The notes: a model not told the origin generated them from the sequence alone. Shown: positions 35,630-45,381, counted from the first letter of the stretch. The stretch is DNA of 64,000 bases from G963677325 sp963677325 (GCA_963677325.2 CAXXGM010000006.1:186001-250000); one strand, 5' to 3'. Numbers and translations are program-made.

Positions 35630-37338
35630 TGATCAAAAAGATAATTCGCATAGGTACCAGAGGCAGCAAATTAGCCCTTTATCAGGCATACAGGGTTAGG
35701 GATGAGTTGCAGCAGCAGTTTCCTGAAATTCCTTTCTCTATTGAAATCATTAAAACGAAGGGGGACAAAATTCTCGATGTAGCCTTGTCAAAAATTGGTG
35801 ATAAGGGATTATTCACCAAGGAAATTGAAGAAGCTCTTTTCAACAATGAAATAGATATGGCTGTCCATAGTTTAAAGGATCTTCCAACGAAATTTCCAAA
35901 TGGCGCTAAATTAGGTGCCGTGCTTAAACGTGGTGAGGTAAGAGATGCGCTGATCAGTAGCGACGGCAGGAAGATGGAGAATCTTACCTCAGAGGATATC
36001 ATTGCTACTTCAAGTCTGAGAAGGAAGGCACAGTTGCTGAGGATCAATAAAAATTTTAAGATTATCGAAATCCGGGGCAATGTTAATACACGAATCCGGA
36101 AAATGGAAGAAGGTTACTGTGACGTAATGGTTATGTCAGCGGCAGGCCTTCAACGACTTGAAATGGATCAGTATATTACAGAATACCTTGAGCCGGAAAA
36201 AATTATTCCAGCCTGTAGTCAGGGAGCTATTGCAGTGGAGATAAGAGAAAATGACAGCATTACGGGAAAAATAGTATCCACTATCAATGATAGGGAATCC
36301 TTCCTTGCAACTGAAGCTGAACGGGCTTTTCTGAGAACCCTTGAAGGAGGTTGCCAGATCCCTGTTGGAAGTCATACCAGTATAAACGGAGATGAGTTTA
36401 AGATAACCGGGTTTATTTCAAATACGGATGGAACAGAATTCATAAAAGACTCCGCGAGTGGAGAACTTTCCCAGGCAGTGTATCTTTCGATTAAGCTGGC
36501 AAAGAATCTTTATGACAGAGGAGGGAAAGAAATTCTCAGTAAAATAAGAGAAGAAAATCTTCTTAAATCACCTTCTGATCTATCTCTCAAAGGCAAGCTC
36601 ATTATATCAACCAGGGCCGTGGATGCAGAGGACCATTTGTCTGAATTGCTTATAGAACAGGGTGCAAAGGTTTATTCATTGCCAATGATTGAGATCACTC
36701 CCTCTGCACTGACCGAAGAGATGGATGCCGTGTTGAAGAATCTGAAATCATTTGACTGGATTTTCTTCACAAGCAAAAATGGAGTAGCCTGTTTCTTTCA
36801 GCACCTGATCTCTCTCCAGGGAAATACGGAATTACCTCAGAGCCTTCGGATCGCTGCTGTGGGTTACAAAACAGCCCTGGAAATTGATTATTACGGCTAT
36901 GCTCCTCATTTTATTAGCGAGGGCAATACTGCAGAGGATATGCTGAACCAATTCTTCCATAAATATGATACCGGAAATAAAAAAATAATACTCTCGCTGG
37001 GGAATCTTGCCGATGATACCCTGCAGAATTATTTATCGATTAACAATTATGTACAACGGATTAATGTTTATGAAACAGTAAAACCACAGCATACAGACCC
37101 TGAAATTATTAACTTAATAAAGAAAAATATTTACGATTTGATTATCTTTACAAGTCCTTCAACATTCAATAATTTCTGTTCATTTTATGGCAAGGAAAAT
37201 TTGGGAAGCCTGAAAATGGCAAGCATTGGTTCAACGACAACAAAAACCATTGAAGGAGTTGGTTTTAAACCTTTAATCACAGCAAAAAAATCGAATGCAG
37301 AAGGTCTCAGAGATGAAATTGTTGAATTTTTCAAATAG
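35629..37338 (+). CDS. hemCD: HemC-HemD fusion: porphobilinogen deaminase / uroporphyrinogen-III synthase
   Basis: A 569-residue bifunctional protein. Residues 1-310 are porphobilinogen deaminase (RIGTRGSKLAL, HSLKDLPT, SSLRRKAQL, IRGNVNTR) with Cys242 in EGGCQIPVG carrying the dipyrromethane cofactor. From about 325 to the end is uroporphyrinogen-III synthase (IISTRA, WIFFTSKNGV, IFTSPSTFNNF). The fusion would channel unstable hydroxymethylbilane to the cyclising enzyme. I use the ATG at 35629; a TTG just before it is also in frame. Downstream is a long family i repeat tract. Confidence 0.95.
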   Translation: MIKKIIRIGTRGSKLALYQAYRVRDELQQQFPEIPFSIEIIKTKGDKILDVALSKIGDKGLFTKEIEEALFNNEIDMAVHSLKDLPTKFPNGAKLGAVLKRGEVRDALISSDGRKMENLTSEDIIATSSLRRKAQLLRINKNFKIIEIRGNVNTRIRKMEEGYCDVMVMSAAGLQRLEMDQYITEYLEPEKIIPACSQGAIAVEIRENDSITGKIVSTINDRESFLATEAERAFLRTLEGGCQIPVGSHTSINGDEFKITGFISNTDGTEFIKDSASGELSQAVYLSIKLAKNLYDRGGKEILSKIREENLLKSPSDLSLKGKLIISTRAVDAEDHLSELLIEQGAKVYSLPMIEITPSALTEEMDAVLKNLKSFDWIFFTSKNGVACFFQHLISLQGNTELPQSLRIAAVGYKTALEIDYYGYAPHFISEGNTAEDMLNQFFHKYDTGNKKIILSLGNLADDTLQNYLSINNYVQRINVYETVKPQHTDPEIINLIKKNIYDLIIFTSPSTFNNFCSFYGKENLGSLKMASIGSTTTKTIEGVGFKPLITAKKSNAEGLRDEIVEFFK

Positions 37339-37460
37339 ACTGTAGGCTGTAGGCTATAGAATAGATTAAAGTATGAAGACTGAAAGCTGTAGGCTCAAGG
37401 CTTTTAAGAGACTGAAGAGAAGCCCTAAAGCCTATAGTCTAAAGCCTTAAGCCTTTATAA
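37339..37460. repeat. Intergenic repeat family i (AGGCT units, inverted arms)
   Basis: Left arm units read CTGTAGGCTGTAGGCTATAG; right arm units read AGCCTATAGTCTAAAGCC, the opposite orientation, so the tract could form a long imperfect hairpin between hemCD and hemB. Confidence 0.75.
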
Positions 37461-37483
37461 AACAAACATATAAAATCAAAAAT

Positions 37484-38470
37484 ATGACTTTCCCTGTAAC
37501 AAGACTCAGAAGATTAAGATACAACAGCGTATTAAGGCAGATGGTAACTGAAACCAAGCTTTCAGTGGATGATTTTGTCATGCCGCTTTTTGTATGTCCG
37601 GGAACTAATGTGAAGAATCCCATTAATTCCATGCCGGGAAACTACCAACTTTCTGTTGATCTGCTCGTAGAAGAATGTAAATCAATAGCAGCAGCCGGAG
37701 TTAAGGCCATCTTACTCTTTGGAATTCCTGAACACAAAGATGAGGACGGAAGCGTGGCCTGTGAACACAACGGCATTGTTCAGCAAGCCATCCGGGCTAT
37801 TAAAAATGAACTAAAGGATTTATATATTATCGTAGATGTCTGCAACTGTGAATACACTTCTCATGGACATTGCGGAACGATTATAGATGGCGATGTAGAC
37901 AATGATCTTACACTGATAACGCTGGCAAAGCAATCGGTTTCTCTTGCAGAAGCCGGAGCTGATATGATTGCTCCCAGCGATATGATGGACGGAAGGGTTG
38001 CTAAGATCAGAGAAGCGCTGGATGCCAACGGATTTAACAAAATTCCAATCATGGCTTATTCGGCCAAGTTCGCATCCGGCTTTTACGGTCCATTCCGTGA
38101 AGCAGCCGAGAGTGCTCCCAAGTTTGGTAACCGTTCAACCTACCAGATGAATCCGGCCAATTCCAATGAGGCCATCCGTGAAGTAGAACAGGATATAGCA
38201 GAAGGAGCTGATATTGTGATGGTAAAACCCGCCCTCAGTTACCTGGATATCATTTACAGAGTAAAAAATGAATTCCACATGCCGGTTGCAGCTTACAATG
38301 TAAGTGGAGAATTTTCCATGCTTAAAGCAGCCGCACAAATGAATTGGATAGACGGTCCAAGGGTGATGATGGAAGTATTGACTTCAATCAAACGTGCAGG
38401 AGCCGATATCATTATTACCTATCACGCTGTAGAAGCTGCAAAAATATTAAGAGAGATTAATAGTCTTTAG
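37484..38470 (+). CDS. hemB: Delta-aminolevulinic acid dehydratase HemB
   Basis: Condenses two 5-aminolevulinates to porphobilinogen. The 328 residues contain the zinc-site cysteines C120, C122 and C130 (VDVCNCEYTSHGHC), so this is the zinc-dependent type. Active-site lysines are K195 in YSAKFASGFYGPFR and K248 in MVKPALSY. The gene sits between two family i repeats, and its stop codon is inside the downstream one. Confidence 0.97.
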   Translation: MTFPVTRLRRLRYNSVLRQMVTETKLSVDDFVMPLFVCPGTNVKNPINSMPGNYQLSVDLLVEECKSIAAAGVKAILLFGIPEHKDEDGSVACEHNGIVQQAIRAIKNELKDLYIIVDVCNCEYTSHGHCGTIIDGDVDNDLTLITLAKQSVSLAEAGADMIAPSDMMDGRVAKIREALDANGFNKIPIMAYSAKFASGFYGPFREAAESAPKFGNRSTYQMNPANSNEAIREVEQDIAEGADIVMVKPALSYLDIIYRVKNEFHMPVAAYNVSGEFSMLKAAAQMNWIDGPRVMMEVLTSIKRAGADIIITYHAVEAAKILREINSL

Positions 38471-38538
38471 GCTGTAGACTGAAGGCTGAAGGAAATAGAC
38501 CATAGGTTGATGGTACTTCCTTAAGCCTTAAACCTAAA
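38462..38538. repeat. Intergenic repeat family i (inverted arms)
   Basis: Left arm CTTTAGGCTGTAGACTGAAG and right arm CTTCCTTAAGCCTTAAACC are roughly reverse complementary. The left arm includes the hemB stop. Confidence 0.7.
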
Positions 38539-38564
38539 TACCTTCAATAAAAACACAAATATCC

Positions 38565-39860
38565 ATGGAATTCACTAAAAGCATCGAGGCTTTTAAAAAG
38601 GCACAGGAGTATATACCCGGAGGGGTAAATTCTCCGGTTAGAGCATTCAGAAGTGTTCACTCAAATCCTGTTTTTATTCAAAAAGGAAAAGGATCGATAG
38701 TAACAGATATTGACGGGAATCAATACATTGACTTTCTATCTTCCTGGGGACCTCTGATTTTCGGACATGCACATCAAACCATTGTGTCTGCTATCAATGA
38801 AGCTGCACAAAAAGGTACCAGTTACGGTGCTCCTACAGAATACGAGACCGAAATGGCACAGCTTATTATAGAAATGGTTCCCTCCATTGAAAAAGTAAGA
38901 ATGGTCAATTCAGGAACAGAAGCTACCATGAGTGCAGTACGCCTGGCCAGGGGTTTTACTAAAAGAGACGGTATTGTTAAGTTTGCAGGTAACTACCATG
39001 GTCATGGCGATAGCTTTCTGATTCATGCCGGCTCAGGAGCCATTACTCTTGGACTGCCAGACAGCCCCGGTGTTACAGCAGGAACTGCAAAAGACACTTT
39101 TATTGCCGAATACAACAATATGGATTCCGTCCGGGCCATATTCAGAGAAAAGGGAAATGAAATTGCGGCTATAATCGTGGAACCTGTGGCAGGAAATATG
39201 GGTGTGATCCTCCCCTCCTCCGATTTTCTGCAGGAATTGAGAAACATCACCAATGAATACGGTGCGCTGTTGATATTTGATGAGGTCATTACCGGTTTCC
39301 GGCTTGCTAAAGGCGGTGCACAGGAATACTTCAATATCACTCCCGATCTCACCACATTGGGTAAAATTATTGGTGGAGGTCTTCCTGTTGGAGCCTATGG
39401 AGGACGAAAAGATATCATGGGAATGATGGCTCCCGCCGGTCCGGTTTATCAGGCCGGGACTCTTTCCGGAAATCCTCTTGCAATGGCAGCCGGCATCGCT
39501 ATGTTGAAATTGATTAAGGAAACTCCTGACTTCTATCCCTCATTGGAAAAGAAAGCGGCCAGACTACAGGAAGGCTTCATTAAAAATCTTAGTGACACCG
39601 GTGTAAAAGCAATTATCAATAGAATAGGTTCGATGATGACCATGTTCTTCACCCGTGAGTCTCGTGTATCTTCACTTGAAGAGGCGATGAAATCAGACAC
39701 AAACATATACGCTAAATATTTCAAATTGTGCCTCGAAAGCGGTATCTATATTGCACCTTCACAATTTGAATGTCTGTTCGTTTCTTATGCACACAGCGAA
39801 GAAGATATTGAAAAGACAATAGTGGCAAACAGATTGGCGTTGGAAAAATTAAAGAATTAA
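38565..39860 (+). CDS. hemL: Glutamate-1-semialdehyde 2,1-aminomutase HemL
   Basis: PLP enzyme converting glutamate-1-semialdehyde to 5-aminolevulinate. The 431 residues begin with PGGVNSPVRAF, and the PLP lysine is K267 in TLGKIIGGG; GTEATMSA and FDEVITGFR are also present. The end of the gene and the spacer carry three copies of AAAGAATT in tandem. About 55 bases separate it from hemE. Confidence 0.96.
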   Translation: MEFTKSIEAFKKAQEYIPGGVNSPVRAFRSVHSNPVFIQKGKGSIVTDIDGNQYIDFLSSWGPLIFGHAHQTIVSAINEAAQKGTSYGAPTEYETEMAQLIIEMVPSIEKVRMVNSGTEATMSAVRLARGFTKRDGIVKFAGNYHGHGDSFLIHAGSGAITLGLPDSPGVTAGTAKDTFIAEYNNMDSVRAIFREKGNEIAAIIVEPVAGNMGVILPSSDFLQELRNITNEYGALLIFDEVITGFRLAKGGAQEYFNITPDLTTLGKIIGGGLPVGAYGGRKDIMGMMAPAGPVYQAGTLSGNPLAMAAGIAMLKLIKETPDFYPSLEKKAARLQEGFIKNLSDTGVKAIINRIGSMMTMFFTRESRVSSLEEAMKSDTNIYAKYFKLCLESGIYIAPSQFECLFVSYAHSEEDIEKTIVANRLALEKLKN

Positions 39861-39914
39861 AGAATTAAAGAAGAAATTAAGGAATATTCTTCCATTCTTT
39901 CATTAAAAAATAAT

Positions 39915-40949
39915 ATGGCTGAATCAATTTTTGCTGAAACATTAAAAGGAAAGAAAACTGAAAGACCTCCGGTATGGTTTATGCGTCAGGCTGGAAGAGT
40001 TTTGCCTAATTATCTTAAAATGCGTAGACAATACAGTTTCAGCGAACTGATGCTCTCTCCGGGTTTGGCCTCTGAAGTAACTTTACTTCCGGTGAACGAT
40101 CTTGGAGTGGATGCAGCCATTCTGTTTAGTGATATCCTTGTTATTCCCGTTGCTTTGGGAATGCACCTGAATTTCACAGACTCAGGTCCACGTTTTGACA
40201 TGGCTTTGAAGGACATGAGTAATCCTATAAGTTATTTGAATCCGGATGCCTCAAAACTGAATTATATCTATGAAGCTATTGATGAAATTATAAAAACAAG
40301 ACAGGACAATATTCCTTTAATTGGCTTTTGCGGGGCTCCTTTTACTACCCTGTGCTACATGATCCAGGGGTTGAGCTCCAACCATACCTTTCCTGATGCA
40401 ATATCGTTCCTTTATAAAGAAAAAACATTAGCTCACAAGCTTCTGAACCTGATCACCGAATTATCGGTAGAATATGCATTGAACCAGATCAAACATGGCA
40501 TTTCAGCCTTCCAGATATTTGAAACTCATGCTGGTCTGATCCCTTCTGAGTTATACTTTGAAATGATTATGCCTTACGTAAAAAAAATATCTTCGGCTGT
40601 GATGCTGACCGGTACTCCGTTGATCTTTTTTCCAAAAGGACTCGGAACAGGAATAGCCCATATTAACCCGGGGGATACTGATTTTCTGAGTATTGATTGG
40701 CAGACTCCCATTGAAGAAGCACGACAGATGGTTCATCCGGAAATCGGATTGCAGGGTAATTTGGATCCACGTCTTTTGCTTGCAGATAAAAATACAATTC
40801 AGGAAACACTCGAAAAATATGTTTCCTTCGGATCTAAAAACCACAATTGGATATTCAATCTGGGTCATGGATTCATTGCTGACATCCCCTTTGAAAATGC
40901 CAAATTCGTAGTGGATTGGATTAAACAAACAAACTGGAAAAGGAATTGA
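39915..40949 (+). CDS. hemE: Uroporphyrinogen decarboxylase HemE
   Basis: Removes four carboxyls from uroporphyrinogen III to give coproporphyrinogen III. The 344 residues start with the signature RPPVWFMRQAGRVLP, then LFSDILVIP with the catalytic Asp, GFCGAPFT, and GLQGNLDPR near the C-terminus. Four bases separate it from hemN, so they are certainly cotranscribed. Distinct from the UroD-like methyltransferase-type protein at 54.6 kb. Confidence 0.97.
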   Translation: MAESIFAETLKGKKTERPPVWFMRQAGRVLPNYLKMRRQYSFSELMLSPGLASEVTLLPVNDLGVDAAILFSDILVIPVALGMHLNFTDSGPRFDMALKDMSNPISYLNPDASKLNYIYEAIDEIIKTRQDNIPLIGFCGAPFTTLCYMIQGLSSNHTFPDAISFLYKEKTLAHKLLNLITELSVEYALNQIKHGISAFQIFETHAGLIPSELYFEMIMPYVKKISSAVMLTGTPLIFFPKGLGTGIAHINPGDTDFLSIDWQTPIEEARQMVHPEIGLQGNLDPRLLLADKNTIQETLEKYVSFGSKNHNWIFNLGHGFIADIPFENAKFVVDWIKQTNWKRN

Positions 40950-40953
40950 ATAA

Positions 40954-42330
40954 ATGATAGTAAACAAGAATTTAATAAATAAATACAATGTTTCAGGGCC
41001 CCGATACACCAGTTATCCCCCTGCCAATTTTTTTCATACCGGTTTTACCGTTTCTGATTATGTGGAGGAAATTGAAGCTTCCAATAAACAGACTCCTGAA
41101 AATATTTCACTTTATATTCACATTCCTTTTTGTCCGCAGCGCTGTCATTTCTGCGGATGCAGCACAGTTATAGCACAAAAAAAATCTATCGTAGAAAGAT
41201 ACATTGATGCGATGAAACGGGAGATCAGAAATGTATCTTCTCATCTTGATCTTAACCGAAGAGTTACCCAGATACACTGGGGAGGCGGTACTCCCAATTC
41301 CATTTCTATGAAATTCATCAAGGACATCATGGATTTCATTAAAAGTATTTTTACCCTTGACGAAAAAGCTGAAATAGCAATGGAATGCAGTCCGGCCTAT
41401 CTTGAATTCAGTCATATTGATCAGCTTGCAGAAATGGGGTTCAACCGCCTTAGCCTCGGCATCCAGGATTTCAGGGAAGATGTTCTGAAAGTTGTTAACC
41501 GCCAGGGATCTAAACATGCTGTTAAAGATCTGGTAGATTATCTCCGCAATAAAGGTTTCCGTGGAATAAACCTTGACTTCATTTATGGGCTTCCTCTGCA
41601 AACGGTGAAATCCTTTTCGGAAACGCTGGAAAAAGCTATCGAAATAAGACCGGATCGTCTGGTGACTTTTTCCTATGCACATGTTCCATGGGTAAAAACA
41701 GCTCAGAAGCAACTGGAAAAAACAGGATTGCCGGGACCTGATGTAAAGATGGAGATGTATCTCAACAGCATAGAACAGATGGAAAAGGCTGGCTATACAT
41801 TTCTTGGGATTGACCATTTTGTTCTTCCCGATGATGATCTGGCCATCGCCTTTAAAAACAAGAAACTTCATCGCAATTTTCAGGGATATTGCACCCTTGA
41901 AACAACAGGACAGGTCTATGGTTTCGGAGCATCTTCCATCAGTCAGCTCTGGGGAGCATACGCTCAGAATTTTAAAGATTTCCCCAAATACATCGGGTTA
42001 ATCGAACAAAACGGTTATGCAATTGAACGCGGATACCAACTTAAAAGAAATGAACAGATAATCCGCTCAGTGGTTAACAGCATTATGTGCAACGGACTGC
42101 TGATCTTCGATGAAGTAGCCGCCCAATTCAATATGACCAAAAAACAAATCAAGGAGATCATTGAGTTTGACTCTTCAAAATTCGATACTTTCATCGGGGA
42201 TGGTTTTATTGATCTTGACAGTTCAGGAATAAGAGTTCATGAAAATGGTCATCTTTTCGAAAGAAATATTGCTATGGCACTGGATCCAGCATTAAAAAAT
42301 GGAGAAAACGTTTATTCAAGAACAGTATGA
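40954..42330 (+). CDS. hemN: Oxygen-independent coproporphyrinogen III oxidase HemN
   Basis: Radical-SAM enzyme converting coproporphyrinogen III to protoporphyrinogen IX without oxygen. The 458 residues contain the iron-sulfur motif C60-x3-C64-x2-C67 followed by C69 (PFCPQRCHFCGC), the true HemN pattern rather than HemW. GGGTPN and the HemN C-terminal domain are present. It overlaps hemH by four bases (ATGA). An oxygen-independent step fits a facultative or anaerobic lifestyle. Confidence 0.96.
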   Translation: MIVNKNLINKYNVSGPRYTSYPPANFFHTGFTVSDYVEEIEASNKQTPENISLYIHIPFCPQRCHFCGCSTVIAQKKSIVERYIDAMKREIRNVSSHLDLNRRVTQIHWGGGTPNSISMKFIKDIMDFIKSIFTLDEKAEIAMECSPAYLEFSHIDQLAEMGFNRLSLGIQDFREDVLKVVNRQGSKHAVKDLVDYLRNKGFRGINLDFIYGLPLQTVKSFSETLEKAIEIRPDRLVTFSYAHVPWVKTAQKQLEKTGLPGPDVKMEMYLNSIEQMEKAGYTFLGIDHFVLPDDDLAIAFKNKKLHRNFQGYCTLETTGQVYGFGASSISQLWGAYAQNFKDFPKYIGLIEQNGYAIERGYQLKRNEQIIRSVVNSIMCNGLLIFDEVAAQFNMTKKQIKEIIEFDSSKFDTFIGDGFIDLDSSGIRVHENGHLFERNIAMALDPALKNGENVYSRTV

Positions 42331-43250
42331 AAGGAATACTGCTGGTTAACATGGGAGGGCCTGAATCCCCAAAACAGATGAGGATATTTTTGAAAAATAT
42401 GTTCAAAGATCCCTTTATCCTTCCTTTTAGTAAACCTGTTCGATTTCTTTTTTCATTAATCATCAGTTTTACCCGATATAGAAAATCATGGAAGAAGTAT
42501 CAATTGATCGGCGGCACACCCATTATAAAAGCTACTCAAAAAACAGTCCGGAGTCTTCAGGAAAAACTTGGAAATAATTACATAGTCAATATGGCATTTT
42601 CCTATTCTTCTCCCCTGATCCGGAAAAGTTATTCATTTTTCAGGAAAGAAGGTATTAATGAACTAACTGTAATTCCTTTGTATCCTCAGGCAAGCTACTC
42701 TACCACCTCAAGTGTGAAAACGGATATCGAAAACTTTTTTGAATCAAAAAAAAAGTATTCCGTTCGGTTCATTAAGGAATTTTACCAAAACGAACTATTT
42801 ATAAAATTCTGGTCAGATCTTATCTCCAAACACATTAAAGAGACTGGCTCCCGCAAACCTTTCCTCCTATTTAGTGCTCATTCCATTCCAAAATATATGG
42901 TGGTTAAAGGAGATACCTATCCCTGGGCTATTGCCGAAAGTTCAAATAAGATTGCCAAAGAACTGGGCCTGAAATACGATGTGGCCTATCAGTCTGGAAT
43001 GAAAAGAGGGGTATGGCTTAAACCGGACGTAAAAGTCAGGCTAAAAGAATTAAAGGAATCAGGAGAAAATGAAATGATTCTTATCCCCATCAGCTTTGTA
43101 AATGAAAACCTTGAAACCCTATATGATCTTGACAGAGATATAATTCCATATGCCAAAAATGAACTTGGGATTAAAAATATTTCGAGAGTAAAAATCCCGG
43201 AAGCAAATGATATTTTCATTGATCTCCTGGCTGATTTAATTATTCAATAG
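42327..43250 (+). CDS. hemH: Ferrochelatase HemH
   Basis: Inserts ferrous iron into porphyrin. The 307 residues show NMGGPESP at the start, the catalytic His185 in FSAHSIPKY, and FVNENLETLYDLD, where most relatives have FVSDHIETLYELD: the catalytic Glu is kept but the D-H pair is changed to E-N (here NENLET). The short length resembles Gram-positive enzymes. With HemN upstream, the expected substrate is protoporphyrin IX. It overlaps hemN by four bases. Confidence 0.94.
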   Translation: MKGILLVNMGGPESPKQMRIFLKNMFKDPFILPFSKPVRFLFSLIISFTRYRKSWKKYQLIGGTPIIKATQKTVRSLQEKLGNNYIVNMAFSYSSPLIRKSYSFFRKEGINELTVIPLYPQASYSTTSSVKTDIENFFESKKKYSVRFIKEFYQNELFIKFWSDLISKHIKETGSRKPFLLFSAHSIPKYMVVKGDTYPWAIAESSNKIAKELGLKYDVAYQSGMKRGVWLKPDVKVRLKELKESGENEMILIPISFVNENLETLYDLDRDIIPYAKNELGIKNISRVKIPEANDIFIDLLADLIIQ

Positions 43251-43317
43251 AAGAAGATTAAAAGGCTGAAGGTAAGTTTAGACGCATAAATTCTTTGTGT
43301 ATCTTTAACATCAGTTG

Positions 43318-43360
43318 TCTCTGAGTTCGTGTTTATTCGTTAAAAATTCGTGTAATCTAA
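43318..43360. repeat. Intergenic repeat family iii (short tract)
   Basis: Units TTCGTGTTTATTCG and AAATTCGTGTAATC just before the protoporphyrinogen oxidase start. A short family i unit (AAAGGCTGAAGG) lies at 43260. Confidence 0.6.
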
Positions 43361-43365
43361 AAATA

Positions 43366-44739
43366 ATGAAAGACGTCGTTATTCTTGGTGCCGGTATTAC
43401 GGGTCTTGCAACGGCTCATCACCTGAAGAAGGCAGGTGTTGATTTTGCTGTTATTGAAAAGGAGGATCGGGTTGGGGGAGTGATCCATACAGTTGCAGAA
43501 AAGGAATTTATTTATGAAGAAGGCCCAAATTCAGGTGTCGCCGGTAATGTAGAAGTCCTGCGCCTTTTCAGAGATTTGAAGCCAGAATGTGAACTGGAAG
43601 AGGCTAATGAAAATGTAAAAAAAAGATATATTTTAAAAAATGGCCAATGGGAAGCATTGCCCTCCGGTCCAATATCTGCAATAAAAACACCTTTGTTTTC
43701 TCTTAAAGATAAATTCCGGATTCTTGGGGAACCTTTTCGTCCTGCAGGAAAAAATCCGGATGAAACGCTCGCTGAATTAGTAGAAAGGCGGATGGGGAGA
43801 AGCTTTCTTGATTATGCTGTAGACCCCTTTATTCTTGGCGTATATGCAGGCGATCCTCATAAATTGATTCCTAAACATGCTCTTCCAAAACTTTATAATC
43901 TTGAGCAGAAATACGGCAGTTTTATCGGAGGTTCTATTAAAAAAGCCCGTGAACCTAAAACAGAAGAAGAAAAAAAGGTAACACGCAGTGTTTTCTCTGT
44001 TAAAGGAGGACTATCTTCTTTAATTGAGGCATTAAAGAAAAGGATTGGTGATGAATGTATTCTTACCGGAAATTCAGATCTGAGAATAAACCCTGACGGT
44101 AATCACTTTATAATCTGCTTTAAAGATAAGCAGGGAAAGCCGGTTGAAATGGAAACAAAGAAAGTAATCTCAACAATCGGAGCCTACCATCTTGATAAAG
44201 TATTGCCATTTGCTGATCCCGGTCTCCTTTCCAGAATAACCTCCCTCCATTATGCCAAAGTCATTGAAATAATCCTTGGATTTAATCAATGGACCGGCAT
44301 GAAACTCGACGCCTTTGGAGGATTGATTCCTTTTAAGGAGAATCGAAATCTTTTGGGGGTCCTCTTTATGTCGGCGCTGTTTGAAAACAGGGCGCCCAAA
44401 AATGGAGCTTTATTCTCCATCTTTCTTGGAGGAGTACGCAACCCCGGAATAGTTGAATTACCCGACAATCAGATTGAGCAAATTCTACAGAATGAATTTA
44501 CATCAATTATGAAAACAAAGAATTTCAATCCGGATCTGTTAAAGATACTCCGGCATTATTACGCTATTCCACAATATGAAATTGACAGCAAAGAACGGTT
44601 TGAAGCCGTTGAGGCAATTGAAAAAAAATATCCCGGACTGATCATCGGAGGCAATCTGAGAAATGGAATCGGCATGGCTGACCGTATTATGCAGGCAAGA
44701 CTATTGGCTGATGCTGCTTTGAATAATCTCAAACATTAA
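43366..44739 (+). CDS. hemG: Protoporphyrinogen oxidase (HemY/HemG-type flavoprotein)
   Basis: FAD-dependent oxidation of protoporphyrinogen IX to protoporphyrin IX, the step before HemH. The 457 residues start with the FAD-binding ILGAGITGLATAHHL, then GGVIHT and a GPNS motif; the C-terminus has the second FAD contact (GGNLRNGIGMADRI). I use the ATG at 43366; the longer frame from 43315 runs through a repeat tract. This is the soluble or peripheral HemY type, usually oxygen-dependent, which contrasts with the oxygen-independent HemN. Confidence 0.92.
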   Translation: MKDVVILGAGITGLATAHHLKKAGVDFAVIEKEDRVGGVIHTVAEKEFIYEEGPNSGVAGNVEVLRLFRDLKPECELEEANENVKKRYILKNGQWEALPSGPISAIKTPLFSLKDKFRILGEPFRPAGKNPDETLAELVERRMGRSFLDYAVDPFILGVYAGDPHKLIPKHALPKLYNLEQKYGSFIGGSIKKAREPKTEEEKKVTRSVFSVKGGLSSLIEALKKRIGDECILTGNSDLRINPDGNHFIICFKDKQGKPVEMETKKVISTIGAYHLDKVLPFADPGLLSRITSLHYAKVIEIILGFNQWTGMKLDAFGGLIPFKENRNLLGVLFMSALFENRAPKNGALFSIFLGGVRNPGIVELPDNQIEQILQNEFTSIMKTKNFNPDLLKILRHYYAIPQYEIDSKERFEAVEAIEKKYPGLIIGGNLRNGIGMADRIMQARLLADAALNNLKH

Positions 44740-44871
44740 TCAAAGACAGCGTCCCTTGATTGGATTCTTTTCATTCAACCGTGCAGTGGATGATCTTCAG
44801 ATTTACAATCAAAAAATATCAGCATAGAATTGATAATATTTATCTTATTTTAGCAGTCGAATGAATTGAGG

Positions 44872-45333
44872 ATGACCATGGATTTGCAGGTAATTTACAG
44901 CATCAGCCTTTTTAAAAGCACCCATACAATTTTTAGCGGTGCATTCGTTATTATTGCAATCTGGCTTCTTTTTCGTTCTGTAAGAGGAATCGCAAAAAGC
45001 CGCCCCTACACTACCCTTGATAAATATCTCTCCTATGCTTTTATTGTCTTGCTATATCTTCAGCTGATTTTTGGATTGATTATTTTTACCAGTCCTGCAT
45101 CACTTGATAATTACGGGGCCAATGCAGAAGGTGCACTCAAATTGGCTTCAAAACGTTTCTGGCCCATCGAACACATCGTATTGATGCTTTTTGCTCTTTT
45201 CATAGCCAACATAGGTCTTATTTCCTCAAATCAGGCTCAGGAGAGCCGGGAAAAATACCGAAAGGTACTGATTTACTACTCCATCTCAGTTGGTATGATC
45301 GCCATTTCTCTTATCGCGATAAATCTTCCATAG
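44872..45333 (+). CDS. Four-helix membrane protein of unknown function
   Basis: About 153 residues with four hydrophobic segments (about 12-33, 46-70, 96-117 and 130-152). Histidines lie at the membrane edge in KSTHTIFSG and PIEHIVLM, a pattern that could bind haem b, which would fit its place after the haem genes, but this is inference. Family not recognised. The frame begins with TTG at 44866; ATGs at 44872 and 44878 are likelier starts. Confidence 0.65.
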   Translation: MTMDLQVIYSISLFKSTHTIFSGAFVIIAIWLLFRSVRGIAKSRPYTTLDKYLSYAFIVLLYLQLIFGLIIFTSPASLDNYGANAEGALKLASKRFWPIEHIVLMLFALFIANIGLISSNQAQESREKYRKVLIYYSISVGMIAISLIAINLP

Positions 45334-45381
45334 ATTAGCTGACAATTTACAAAAACATTATGCTCACTGCATAATTCTTAA

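Noticed and set aside
40551..41009. 152-codon minus-strand frame spanning the hemE-hemN junction
   Set aside because: Antisense to two certain genes; composition shadow.
41107..41871. 254-codon open frame on the minus strand
   Set aside because: Fully antisense to hemN, whose cysteine motif and length are convincing; no family resemblance in the antisense product.
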